A stretch of DNA of 64,000 bases from Oxytricha trifallax. Lineage: Eukaryota; Ciliophora; Spirotrichea; Sporadotrichida; Oxytrichidae. Position numbers and translations under genes: made by a program. Location: the NCBI GenBank assembly GCA_000711775.1, contig ARYC01000359.1:1-64000 (forward strand). The letters run 5' to 3'. The notes under the pieces were generated by a model. It was not told the origin of the DNA, did no database searches, and worked only from the letters and a program-made list of their open reading frames with translations. Of the stretch, positions 44,901 to 55,316 are shown in pieces; position 1 is the first letter of the stretch, and the number at the start of each line of letters is the position of its first letter.

Positions 44901-47311
44901 TCTAGAGTGATTAAGTATGGTGAAGTGATCTGTTGTTCTCAATAACAGAGTATTAAGAAAACATGCAATAATTTAGTAGTTAATTTAATCATCTAATTTA
45001 TAAGACTTTGAGGAGTTATTGTTTGTTAGGCTATTCTGTCTGTCATTCCTACTCATAGAATTAGAGCTTTAATGATTCACTAAATTTTACTAATTTTACT
45101 GCATGTTATTGTCATTTATAATGCTCTACAAATCTTACAGTTACCTTGATGTACTTATGAATTATTACTACTAAATCTGGGAATCTGATTACTTTGGATA
45201 TGCTCCTTTCAAACTTGCAGATAGAATTAGTGTGGCTTGCTTATCGATACATTTATCAAAAGTAAACTTCTATTTTTAGAGATTCAAGAAACTCTTGAGA
45301 TTGAATTTGTACTGGTAGAGACCGATAAGTTTAGATTTAGTGTCGCTTACTGCCATTAGTTTTATGCTTAAAGTTTGATTATCTCGTATGGATTACTGTT
45401 ATTATCCGCCATTAAAGTATATTATTATTTCATAACAATAATAAAAATAATTCATGATAAAAATAATATCATTTGGGAGGAGATTGATAAAGATCTCTTG
45501 ATCTCCAAATTCCACTTGCTGAGTAGATTAATTAATTTTCCTGCGTTTTGGTGTTTCATACTTAATATCGTTATGTTGGCATGAAATTATCAAATTTATG
45601 GAATGAGGAATCTGAATGGAAATTTCATGCACCGTCAATTACAATTAGAACAAATTGCTTTAAATATATAGCATTTTCAATAGTATATATTATAATATTG
45701 CTACTATTTATGTTCTCTAATAATTCTTGATTTTTAGGTGTCTCATAAGTGGAAACTCTAGTATTGGTAGATCTCTTCGCAGTGCTGCTGCTAATAACAG
45801 TCAATTCACTCTTTGCATTTTCCTTCATGATTAAGCCTTCATACTCGTTGGTACTGACTACAGAGTGATCTACTTTGTGAGATTGATGTTTCTGTAGTGG
45901 CTTAATCTTCAAACTTTCGATGTTATCACTGCACAAAAGACTTTTATTGGCCGTGTTATTATCACTTCTCTCTCGAATATGCTGTTATTATAGCATCTGA
46001 ATGTTGTTGTTAGTGTTGACTATGTTTATAGGGCTCTTGACCTTCAAATCTCTGCGGTTAATGATTGGTTTGATTGTATTACTCTAAGACTGTTAAATGA
46101 TGCTTCCTGCACCGGTATCCATAGAAATAGCATTCACGCAGTTGCTATTTTAGAATGGGTCCAGAGACTGAGACTATTTTGGAGCTGACCCAAAATTAAG
46201 CTAAACTTTCGTGTCTCTGCTACTGTTTGTGTTATCGTAAGTAAGCTGACGATTGGGATTAGAGAGATTATTTGCATTTAAATCTTGATTAGTTGAGGCT
46301 TTCTACTGCTCGTAGTAGATGTTATTGTTGTCTGTGGAATACTTCAGTTGTTTTTTGAAATTACTACTGCTCTAATTCTACTAGAAGAAGTCGTTGTTGT
46401 TGATAATTTGGGAGGAGTCAGAATTAAGATCTTATTATTAATTCTGAAAAGTATTCGTCATGCTTCTCAGGACAGAAGAGTTTTGGATTGAAGTCTAATT
46501 TTAAGAATATTGATTGGGGTTTTAAAGCTAAACTGAACTCTGTTTTCCTCCCAAATTTTAAGTTATTTGCGATGATGTTTAATTCATATTGTTAAAGTTT
46601 TGATAACATCAGTAAAAAACATTATAAAACAAAATACAAATTAATTAAAATATTTAAAGTTTTAATCGTTTGTATTAAGAGAGAAAGTTTGATTTACTTG
46701 TGCGGTCATAGGCCTTTGGTTGATCGATTGACTATAATTATAGTTCTGGCTATTTTATGATTAATTCGATTGATTGTATTACTATTATTGTTGGTTTACA
46801 TTTTATTTGGGGATAATAAAACAAATTAAATTAAAATAATGGAAATTTGTGGCAGTTAACTTTTTTTAGATATAGAAAAAATAGTATTTGTTTGAAAAAA
46901 ATATTAAAGCTGTCTGGACTTTGATAAGGATGGTACTCATTTATCGCATCACTGAAGCGACATAACGATTTTAATTTGGCATAAAATCAACTAAACAAAT
47001 CAACCAAAATTAAAATTGATTTATCTCTCTCCAAGGATGCGATAAATTAATACCATAAATAGTCAAATATAAAATTCAGTTTATTTTTTCCTCAATCAAG
47101 TATTATATTGTCTAGGTTTTAACATAGTTAACTGCCAAAAATATCATATCATTCTTAATTATTAAATTATTTTTCCCAAATTAAATGTATTCCTACAATA
47201 GTATGAATCTAGTTGATTTTCAGCGTAATGTGAGCTATTTTAATGGTGCTCCTTCATGATCAATTCTTGATTTTGACTATTGTGTTTTTGTAATTTACTT
47301 GCTATCGACAT
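41940..47311 (-). CDS. Large protein with C2-like domain and coiled coils, 13 MDSs
   Basis: The start is ATG at 47311 (MSIASKLQKHNSQNQELIMK) and the stop is TGA at 41940-41942. Twelve IESs (total 1394 bp) each join in frame at a pointer, and the remaining 3978 bases make exactly 1326 codons. Residues 1-380 are Asn/Gln/Ser-rich. Around 385-480 is a beta-rich segment (LIGLYQYKFNLKSFL, FTFDKCIDKQATLIL, SASLKGAYPKQ) that resembles the N-terminal C2 domain found before coiled coils. The linker to about 875 is disordered. From 880 to about 1290 there is long heptad coiled coil (KIEELERKLSLQDNL, EELRK-type repeats, EEKLQEQ). A structural or membrane-tethering role is inference. It is divergent from the 679-residue gene with 352 bases between starts. 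Confidence 0.85.
42006..42047 (-). other. IES, 42 bp, pointer ACTGC
   Basis: Repeats at 42006 and 42048. It lies near the 3' end of the coiled-coil gene. It is AT-rich and a multiple of three, so the frame is open either way; its IES status is inferred from composition and pointer. Confidence 0.6.
42237..42316 (-). other. IES, 80 bp, pointer TAA
   Basis: TAA occurs at 42237 and 42317. Removal gives DLQSQVNLANLEEKL in frame. Confidence 0.65.
42827..42888 (-). other. IES, 62 bp, pointer AGA
   Basis: AGA occurs at 42827 and 42889. Removal joins EQLQSNS to QASLHQRQT in frame. Confidence 0.6.
43092..43138 (-). other. IES, 47 bp, pointer TCTGTG
   Basis: Repeats at 43092 and 43139. Removal joins HNQSITQ to TAQVNNQQQQ in frame. 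Confidence 0.8.
43512..43789 (-). other. IES, 278 bp, pointer TCTATCT
   Basis: Repeats at 43512 and 43790. Removal joins KKTHRDR to QEQEEQNQYKIEEL in frame, at the start of the coiled coil. Confidence 0.82.
44149..44209 (-). other. IES, 61 bp, pointer TGT
   Basis: Repeats at 44149 and 44210. Removal joins RDTNSFND to MQAYNAAQAQ in frame. Confidence 0.62.
44397..44460 (-). other. IES, 64 bp, pointer GTAA
   Basis: Repeats at 44397 and 44461. Removal joins SAAGGVY to LGINGAMGLG in frame. Confidence 0.72.
44948..45012 (-). other. IES, 65 bp, pointer GAGT
   Basis: Repeats at 44948 and 45013. Removal joins SLTNNNS to VIENNRSLHH in frame. Confidence 0.7.
45410..45469 (-). other. IES, 60 bp, pointer CATT
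   Basis: Repeats at 45410 and 45470. Removal joins IFINLLPN to GGQQQQSIRD. The interior reads as a Tyr/Ile/Phe run unlike the rest of the protein, which supports elimination although it is a multiple of three. Confidence 0.72.
45563..45692 (-). other. IES, 130 bp, pointer TAATAT
   Basis: Repeats at 45563 and 45693. Removal joins LLENINSSNI to KYETPKRRK in frame. Confidence 0.78.
46577..46686 (-). other. IES, 110 bp, pointer GTTT
   Basis: Repeats at 46577 and 46687. Removal joins TAQVNQT to SSQITQNLGG in frame. Confidence 0.72.
46804..47198 (-). mobile_element. TA-bounded foldback IES, older copy
   Basis: TA occurs at 46804 and 47199. Removal of 395 bp joins NQLDSY to QNVNQQQQQ in frame. 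The right edge reads inward TATTGTAGGAATACATT and the left TATTTGGGGATA, degenerate inverted ends. Both arms carry TGGCAGTTAAC and a block like TTTATCGCATC. The same end and internal motifs occur in the 56.6-kb element, so the two are one family. Arms here are more diverged. Confidence 0.8.
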
Positions 47312-47663
47312 CTTGTTTTGGTTTAATCTATAACTTAAATTAAACAATCAATTCACATAAATTTAGTTGACTTACTGTGTCTAGTAATTAAGTAGTGGTT
47401 ATTAGTGAGATGTACTTAGTTTATTGACTGAGTGGGTATGTTTGCGATTTTGTGTTAGTTGTCCTCTAAGGAGTTAAAATCTCCTCTTTTTTTAATATTT
47501 AGAATTTAACTTTCAAAATTATATCAAATTATACTCGCTCCCAACGAATAATTTTGCGCCTAAAAATTATATCAAACATATATTGGATAAAAAGTGATGT
47601 TTTTCAATATTATAGCTGAGTTGTGAAATTAATTAAGAATTTTATTTATATAGTACAAATAAA
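47312..47663. promoter_or_regulatory. Divergent promoter region
   Basis: 352 AT-rich bases separate the starts of the 1325-residue (-) and 679-residue (+) genes. No specific motif is recognised. Confidence 0.4.
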
Positions 47664-49883
47664 ATGAATAATGTAGAGTAAAAGCAAAATAACTAAATAA
47701 TAATCCCAAAATCTCGCAGAATCAAAGATAAATCTAACATTAAAAACTAATTATCGCAAATAAAAAAGGGTATTGTTTTGGCTAACGATATTCAGTAAAT
47801 TAATCAGACAAGAAACTAAGCAAGTTCTTTGTCTTATTAATATTAAAATGAATATGGAGATAATATAGACAGCGTTTATAATATAAATAAATAGCAAGTT
47901 CACCAATCTCAAAGAAATCCAAACAATATTAATGATACTTTTAATTTCTTTAAATATATTATATAAATTAAAAAACGTTGGTGTCGATAATGGATAAAAA
48001 CAGCTGATATAACATATCCTGAAAAAGAAGCATTTATTTTCAAATTCCCAGCGATCTCATTCAATCTCAGAGATAGTCAAATCAGAATAAAATTAAAATT
48101 AAATTTCTCATCAGAATACCATAGCTCAGAGCACATCCACCACCAATATAGCACCAGATTAAGACCCACTTATATCACAATAAAACCCATTAGATTAATT
48201 AATAAATATAAATCCATAGCTGCTTCAAAATAAAGGTTATGAGAGCATTAAGCAGCACTATTACAACAGCAACAACGATTTAATGCCCATGATTAAAAGT
48301 TTAACTATAAATAATAGTCAATTAAGTGGGCATTACATACAGAGTAATACCAATATCTAGAACAGCTTGATTTCGCATAAGAAATCACATAGCTTGAAAC
48401 TGTCATAAAATCGACTGAATATAAATAAATTGATTGCTGGGATGGAGGAGACTATGATTTTGAGAGAGAAATTAAAGAATTTAATTAGTGATGAGTAGGT
48501 TAAGGCTAATAAACTCACTATGCGCAAATATAACCAATAGATTAACATAGGGAGTAATGGGGAAAGATTGGGGATATGGAAATTATATTTATATTATGTG
48601 TAAATTTGTCAATTTTAAACTTACCCCTAAAAAGCACTATTGTTATAAATTAAAAAACAGGAAGCAATAATTGGAGTAATAAGCAAGGAGGCAATCACAA
48701 ATGGAATTTAATTATAGCTTAGAACATGATAAGAAGTAAGGTCAAAAATGGAAAAATTAAGCGACTGCTAGAGAGTAATGGTCATAGACTCGTGCTTCCA
48801 AAACTTTTAAATACCTCACTGTCATAATAAAAAGAGCCTTAACAAAATAAAGAGAATAAAGAAAGTGAGATAGAGAGTTACTCGCCATATTAAAATTAAA
48901 CTAATGATAAATTTAACAAGTCAGTAATGAGGAAAAATGATAAATATAACAATAACATGATTGGCACCATATACAATGATTAATCTTAAAACATGAATAA
49001 CCATTCACAGCGCACTTAAAATAGCAGCTAATTAAGCCAATTTTCTTAGACTTTAAATTTTATAAAGTCAGTTCGCATAAAAAATAAATAAGGGGCAAAT
49101 CCTCTTAACAAATCATAGGACAACATTTTCCAAAATCAGTTGTTGTCAAATTAATAAACTGTAGACAATAATCACAATCAATCCGTGAATGAGTATGAAA
49201 ATATTTAAAACACAATTCCTTCTTAAAACAAAAAAGATAAGACTTTGGACTATAGAAATTTAAGAAACGAATCAATTTCTTCCTCAGTTAATTCTGAACA
49301 TTTGAAACATTTATTTAAGTAAACTTAGGGTTACAAAAGTCCCTACAAAAGATCGAAATTATCTTAGCTTTTGATCACAAAACCTATGCAAATTCTAAAC
49401 TCAAGACATGATTCAATGCAATATCTAAATAATCCCAGCTATCCACAAAACCATAATAATATGGACCTGAGTCACGATTTATATCATGATGATAGATACA
49501 ATAATTCACAACAATAGTTCAATAAACATAAGAACACATTTGGAAGCATCAATATAAAGAAATCTCGGGTTTATGAGCCAAATTTGATAAGTCTCACAGC
49601 ACATCTACACTCCTAGGATTCTTTCAGTGTCAGTAAAAAGGAGTAATCAACGTAAAAACATGAGAATTATATTCTTAGAAATTCTAGGATCATTAAAAGT
49701 ATCAGTGGGAGACTGAGTGAGGAGTTGATTTAAGTTAATATGTAGAAATAGCATCTTAAAAATATGATTGATAATGAATAGTGGTAGGAATTTGAGAATA
49801 GTGGGTGGATCAATTAAAATAACTAAAATAATTTGTTTGAGACCAGCTACATTAATTAACCTCTAGATAATTTGGAATTTTGA
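47664..49883 (+). CDS. Unknown Gln/Asn/Ser-rich protein, 679 residues, 3 MDSs
   Basis: The start is ATG at 47664 (MNNVEQKQNNQIIIPKSRRI) and the stop is TGA at 49881-49883. Removing IESs of 58 bp (pointer TAATG) and 122 bp (pointer GGAGTAAT) leaves exactly 680 codons. The protein is polar throughout, with Asn/Gln runs and basic patches (SRRIKDKSNIKNQLSQIKK). A short helical segment lies near residues 245-290 (KLIAGMEETMILREKLKNLI). No catalytic motif, membrane span or known domain is visible. It probably has large disordered parts. Standard-code translation breaks it into pieces because TAA/TAG codons are frequent. I cannot assign a function. Confidence 0.85.
47930..47987 (+). other. IES, 58 bp, pointer TAATG
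   Basis: Repeats at 47930 and 47988. Removal joins RNPNNIN to GQKQLIQHIL in frame. Confidence 0.8.
48551..48672 (+). other. IES, 122 bp, pointer GGAGTAAT
   Basis: The 8-base repeat occurs at 48551 and 48673. Removal joins NQQINIGSN to KQGGNHKWNL in frame and leads straight into the long downstream frame. Confidence 0.9.
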
Positions 49884-50327
49884 TAGAATTTCCCCAGAAA
49901 GGATTGAATGACATTTAATGCACTTTAAGATCTTAAACATTAACTTAAGCTTCCTTTCAAAATGACTATAAAGTACAATCATTTATTTTTATTAAAACGA
50001 GGTCAGAGAGACGTTAACAATAACATTCAAAATTATCTTGTAAGAAATTAGTAAACATCATTTTAAGTCATTGAGATGTAGAAACATGAATATTTATGAA
50101 AGTAGAAATAAAGGACAAGACAGGATAATGGCTATTCTAACTAATAAGAGTGAATTTTTAAAAATGAGGTTGAGTTTAAATTTTTAGACTTATTAAACAT
50201 GTAACATATAAGGAACTCAGCTAAAACACTATCTTATCTCTTCATTAATAAATTAAATGTAATAAAAAATAAATAAGTTTTATTCTTCTTGTGGGTACGA
50301 TTTAATTTCGAAAGCTCTTCAATAGAC
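49884..50327. other. Convergent intergenic region
   Basis: 444 bases between the TGA of the 679-residue gene (+) and the TGA of the acidic gene (-). AT-rich, no gene seen. Confidence 0.4.
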
Positions 50328-52744
50328 TCACTATTTCTTACCACCTTTTTCCATGTTGTCTTCATTTGCAGAATCATCATAGTCTTCTGCATCTCTACTT
50401 TGACGCTTGCCAAGCAATTGCGGACCCAGAGCCTATTATGCTCTTAGTTTTAAGAATTTGGGCTCATTAATCCAATTCTCAAGCAACTATACTTAGTTTA
50501 ATAAAGGCAAAGTAAATATTTACATCGAGTTATATTGTGACTTGTTAAATAATCTCGTCTTTAGCTATTTCTCTAAAGTCCTATATTAATTTTAACATTA
50601 CGAATTTAACTTACTTTTTAGGTGGAGCAACTAAGATAGTTAGTGGCTTTTTTGAAATATCTTAGTCTCAAATCAGTCAATAAAAAGCATAAATAATGTT
50701 TATGTAAAAATAGTTATAAAAATTTAGCTAAATGCTGCTTAAAGTTCGAAATGCTCCTTCATTGCAGAATCTTAAAAAATAAATATAATACTTAAAATTT
50801 AAACACTAAATTGAATTAATCTTTTTTCTTTGCATCTTCGACCATATCAGCACCCTCTTACCGATCTTTCTCTTCCTCCTCCTCGTTTTGATCACATATT
50901 TGTTTTTAGGTAATAAAATTTTATACAATATAATAGCATATGAAAAAATTAATCTCACTACCATTTATTCAGAGATAACTTGGAGTATTTTTGACAATCT
51001 AAAAAAATATATAGGGCAGCAATAATCAATTTTATTATTTATAAATATATAATTTATACTAATTAATTTAAAATTTTATTGTAATGTACCCATAATATTA
51101 TTAAGATGAAAATATACTAAGAAATAGGGTTTAGTTCATGGCCCTTTAATGGTGTTAACCCATCACTCTACTCTTCTTCTTGTCCCTTATCCTGGTCTTC
51201 ATTTGTATTTTCGTTCTAAGGTTCAATCCTGTCATTAGATTAAAATATAAAAATCGATTAAATTTCCATTTTAAATAAAAAACATATTAATAAAAACATA
51301 AATAAGATTGGCTACTGTACTAGCTTTCGCTCTCCAAAGGTTCGATTTAAAACTTAAATAAAAATTTATATTTTCATAGTAAAAGCAAAAATAATATAAA
51401 AATATTAACAATATATACTATACCAATTTTAAATTATCGTAAATCTCATAAATATTTTTTTTGTTTTAATTAGTTTTTCATACGAATCAACCTCAAATGG
51501 TTTTTATTTTATAGGGATTCAATATATTTTAAATTAATATTGTAAAATTGGAAAAAATATATTTACTTATTAAATTGTGATGAATTATCTTATTTAATTC
51601 GATTTTTGATTTTTTAATTAATTTAATAAAATGATTTTATATTCTAAAAATATATGCCCTGTTTTTATTGACTTAATGATTTCAATTAATTGAGATAAAA
51701 TATTTTTGTCTATATTGCTAAAATACAGTCAAATATTAATTATTTATAATAAAATGTATTTATTATTGTCGATTATTAATATTAAAAATATCAATAATTT
51801 AAATTTTGAAAATTATTTATTGCTCTATCATGCATTTCAAGAGATACTTTTTACATATAATACATTCATTTAACATGATATTTGACAAAAATGAAATTGA
51901 CTAGAACAGTGATAATTTTATACTTTCCCAGAATTAGGAGATAATATTTCAAGAATTTAAATCTAACTTATTATAATAACAAAAGTCAAATAAAAATTTT
52001 TTGAAAGTTTATTTTACACACAATAATTCAAAAAATAAAGGGTAGAGAAAATTAAAACATTTTATGTTATTGTTATTGAATATTATTTATTCATAAAAAT
52101 TTAAATTTATAAAATGAAATTTACCCCAAAAATGGTTCCTTGTCAATAGAATGGTTCAATTAAAATAATAATTTAATATCATTATGAATATAAATTTATA
52201 AATTTACTAAATTACTTTTTTAATATTTTGTTAACGTAGTCTAAATAAACGATACTTTGGACCTATATTTGTGTTGCATTTAGAACAATTCGTGATACAT
52301 AGTTACGAGAGTCACATTTGCTGTAATTATATTTAGTTAAAATGAAATTACAAAGAGTGTTTTATTACTTACCTATCCTTTTAGGTGTCTAAGGATCAGC
52401 GAGTATTTAAAGACTTAAAATTTAAAAACGATTATTGAATAAATTAAATTCAAATTTATATTTTAAAAAAGTAAGAATCAATTTATTTTGGTATAAAATT
52501 TCTATGTAAAAGTTTAGTTTTAATTAATTCCATCTATTTATTATTAAAAGCAATTGATAAGTTATATGTTTTTGCATTACATTAAAAATTTCATTATAAT
52601 AACTTAATCATATAAATTCTTAAAATATTTTGATCTTTTAATTATCTTCTTGTATCGATCGCTCATGAATGGGTCTTAGGCATATTTCTTCAAAATATCC
52701 TGGTGCTCTTGAGTCATATCCTTAATTTTTTATTTTAACTCCAT
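50328..52744 (-). CDS. Acidic protein in many small MDSs, partly resolved
   Basis: The start is ATG at 52744 (MELKQKIKDMTQEHQDILKK) and the stop is TGA at 50328-50330 after MEKGGKKQ. Coding islands on the minus strand lie at about 52640-52744, 52370-52405, 52255-52334, 51315-51360, 51125-51240, 50828-50925, 50735-50785, 50615-50665 and 50328-50500. The first pair joins at pointer ATA (YKKI to LADPQTPKRI). An intron (GTAAGT...TTACAG) at about 52335-52369 links KRI to ANVTLVTMYHELFQ. Later islands are acidic (CDQNEEEEEKDRQEG) and end LLENWINEPKFLKLRAQQAL. GAACCTT occurs in two islands and may be a pointer. I do not recognise the family, and the middle MDS order is not proven. Confidence 0.55.
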
Positions 52745-53061
52745 TATTTTTAATATTATTGCAAATTATGGTAAAGTTATGAAATTTTTGCATTAAACTT
52801 TGATAAATAATTTAATTATTTAACAATATTTAATTGTAAATTACGTGCCTTTTTATAGACATTTAATTAAATTTGACATCTTAATAAGATCGAGATTAAT
52901 ATATTGAAATGTTCGCAAGATCTCACAATTAATGACCAATAAATAGAATTTAATTGCAATTAATTGTAAAATAAATTGATAGATAGCATATATAATTAGC
53001 AATTTTCTTTTTTAAATAAACAAAAAGAATTAATAAAATAACTTACACGTTTGATATTATA

Positions 53062-54885
53062 TCAGCAGCTTTTATTAGCGAGCTCTATATTTAATTAAAA
53101 AAGTTTAGTTCTTTCTTATAACAGAGAAAATATATAAAAATATACTATTATTAAACTGATGTAAGTTCTTCAAACCGGCACTTATAAAGGTCTTCTTAAA
53201 GAAGTTACCTCTATGCTTTTTGCTAGTTTTATATTCCTCCTATTTTTATTGATGCTTAAATTTTACATAATTTAAATTAATTATTATTTGGGGATAATTT
53301 TGTTAATTTAAATATTTTAAGATGCTACTTTACTCTGCGCCACTGTTTTTAGTTTATAAATTATTAGTAATGGCTGGACTACTTTCATAAGCAGTTGCTA
53401 TATCATATGCTCCAAGGTTTTTATGTGTTTTCATCGGGGAGACATAAGAGTATACTTATTAAGGTGATTACTATTGTTAAGATTGTCTCGATTGGTGCAT
53501 CCCTTAGGCCTAGTTATTGTTCATCTATTAATTGTTTATGTTATTTTAATCATAAGTTAAAGACTAAGACCTTTGAGGAGTGGAGTGATTTTATTTATTA
53601 ATTGAATCTAGTTTCTGTCTGTTTATCTAATTAATAAATTCTTGGTACTTTGAAGCACCATTGTTGTTAATTGTCTACATGTAATTTGTCTATTATGGTT
53701 AGTTTTAGATAGATCGAAAAGATGATCTTGAAAGTATTTAACCCTGTGACTGTGGGTTTACTTAGGAATAGTTAAGATCTTAGTAGTAGCTTTACTAAAG
53801 TGGTTAACTCATCAAACCTTAAGGACGACTGAAATTTGAAGTGAAGGATCCAAAACCTGCATCGAAGGAGTGTTAGTGTTAAGGGAACATAGGGCTGGGA
53901 GTGAAACCTCCACTATTATTTTAGATTATGATACCTCCACCAAAATTACTTGAGTATCCTGAGCTAGTAACGATTGGTTAATGAGAATAAAAGGATGAGA
54001 CTGCGACATTATTTCCCTAATTAGGTGGTAAATTTATAGGAATCAATAGAGGTGTACCACTCATGTACATTTAATTTGATGCTGCTCGTTAGTAGAAGAC
54101 TCCTTAGTTTATCCCTAAAATAGTAAAGTAACTTATATTTAAAATTTACCAAAGTCTCTGTTAATGACCTGTACGCTGTTCCTTATATGATCAAATCTAT
54201 TCCCTTAACCACTGTTTAGTACAGAATGCGAATTTATATCTGGTAATCCTACACCCATACCTCCGGAACTTCCAATCACTCCATTTTAATTAGCACTCAT
54301 AGAGCTTGTAGTAATAGTGCTCCCAACCCTTCTGAGTGGGCTGTAATTCTTATCCTGGCTAATTGACTATAAATCCATCATAGAGCCCATAGTTGAACTG
54401 GTTGGTATAGTGCTCTAATGATTACGACGGTGTCTTTCTAAAAGAAAATATTGGCATAAAGTCGAAGAGGGTGAAAAGACAATGATTACCTTGATCTTTT
54501 TTAAATGATGATGACTTACTCTAGAAATCTTGAAATGGTTTTTAGTTAATTTCAGGAGTTTATTTATACCCAATGGTGCTGAAATCAATTGATGAATTAA
54601 CTTCATTTCCTCCATTTCCGTAGTTTACTATGTCTTATTGACTAGCTGAGTGATTTAGGTAGTCACTTTGCTTTTATTGTAAATAGTTCATAAATATTTA
54701 TTTAAAATTAAATAATATTGGGGAGTAGAGTCTGTGCCTTTGGCAATTGGCTTAATAGTGCTTTGCACTATTCCAATATGCCCATCTTTATTCATAAGAG
54801 TAGTTTTCCCCTTAAATCTTGCTTGAAACTCTTGTTCACTTGTTTAATCACCATTTCCTCTCCGCCTTTTGTTATAAATTTGCAT
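53062..54885 (-). CDS. Unknown Gln/Asn/Ser-rich protein, 501 residues, 4 MDSs
   Basis: The start is ATG at 54885 (MQIYNKRRRGNGDQTSEQEF) and the stop is TGA at 53062-53064. Removing three IESs (68, 102 and 61 bp) and two introns (54438-54489 and 54115-54149, both GTAA...TTTTAG) leaves exactly 502 codons. The sequence is low complexity, with Gly/Ser/Asn/Gln stretches (SGGMGVGLPDINSHS, QSRQSQQQQSPQQVYSYV). A basic C-terminal segment (SKKHRGNFFKKTF) follows. No enzymatic motif is visible. This type of composition is common in ciliate RNA-granule or scaffold proteins, but I make no functional assignment. Confidence 0.78.
53088..53148 (-). other. IES, 61 bp, pointer TATT
   Basis: Repeats at 53088 and 53149. 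Removal joins NLHQFN to IELANKSC and the stop. An alternative register three bases away keeps the same frame. Confidence 0.55.
53221..53322 (-). other. IES, 102 bp, pointer TGCTA
   Basis: Repeats at 53221 and 53323. Removal joins SGAEQSS to KKHRGNFFKK in frame. Confidence 0.7.
54661..54728 (-). other. IES, 68 bp, pointer AGTC
   Basis: Repeats at 54661 and 54729. Removal joins KPIAKGTD to YLNHSASQQD in frame. Confidence 0.72.
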
Positions 54886-55316
54886 ATATAAATTAAATAA
54901 GCAATTTTAATAAGCCCAAAACCCCTGTATTAATATTTTAAATTTTATAAATTTAACTGACTCCTGTGTATTGATTTTATTTTTTAAGAATGAGAAAAGT
55001 ATTGGAACTCGGTGATGTATCCTTCAAAGCTTTTTATTAAGAATTTATTTATTTTAGAATAACTTAAGAAGGAGGAGAAGGCTGTGAATTAACTAAATTT
55101 TAAGACTCTTGCTGCATTATTATGTATTTTATTATAATCTAGATTTTAATTCTTAATTTATTATTATTTTCTTATTCAATTAATTTTACCTAATTTTCCC
55201 CCCCATTTATAGCCTTTCAAATTGTTGAAAAAGCACTATATGGTAGATAACATTTTATAAATCAGATTTAATATATAGGTAAAATACTATTCAAATATTT
55301 TAAAGTGAGTACTCGA
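54886..55316. other. Intergenic region, no gene seen
   Basis: 431 AT-rich bases between two minus-strand genes. No coding segment or clear signal. Confidence 0.4.

Noticed and set aside
45571-45724. AACATAA as pointer between the N-terminal and C2 parts of the long gene
   Set aside because: The repeat is real but out of codon phase with the downstream frame; TAATAT is in phase and gives the whole-codon total.
48736-48775. 40-bp intron after an ATG at 48701
   Set aside because: It also restored a frame, but the 122-bp IES with the 8-base pointer GGAGTAAT joins both long frames and gives a whole-codon gene from 47664.
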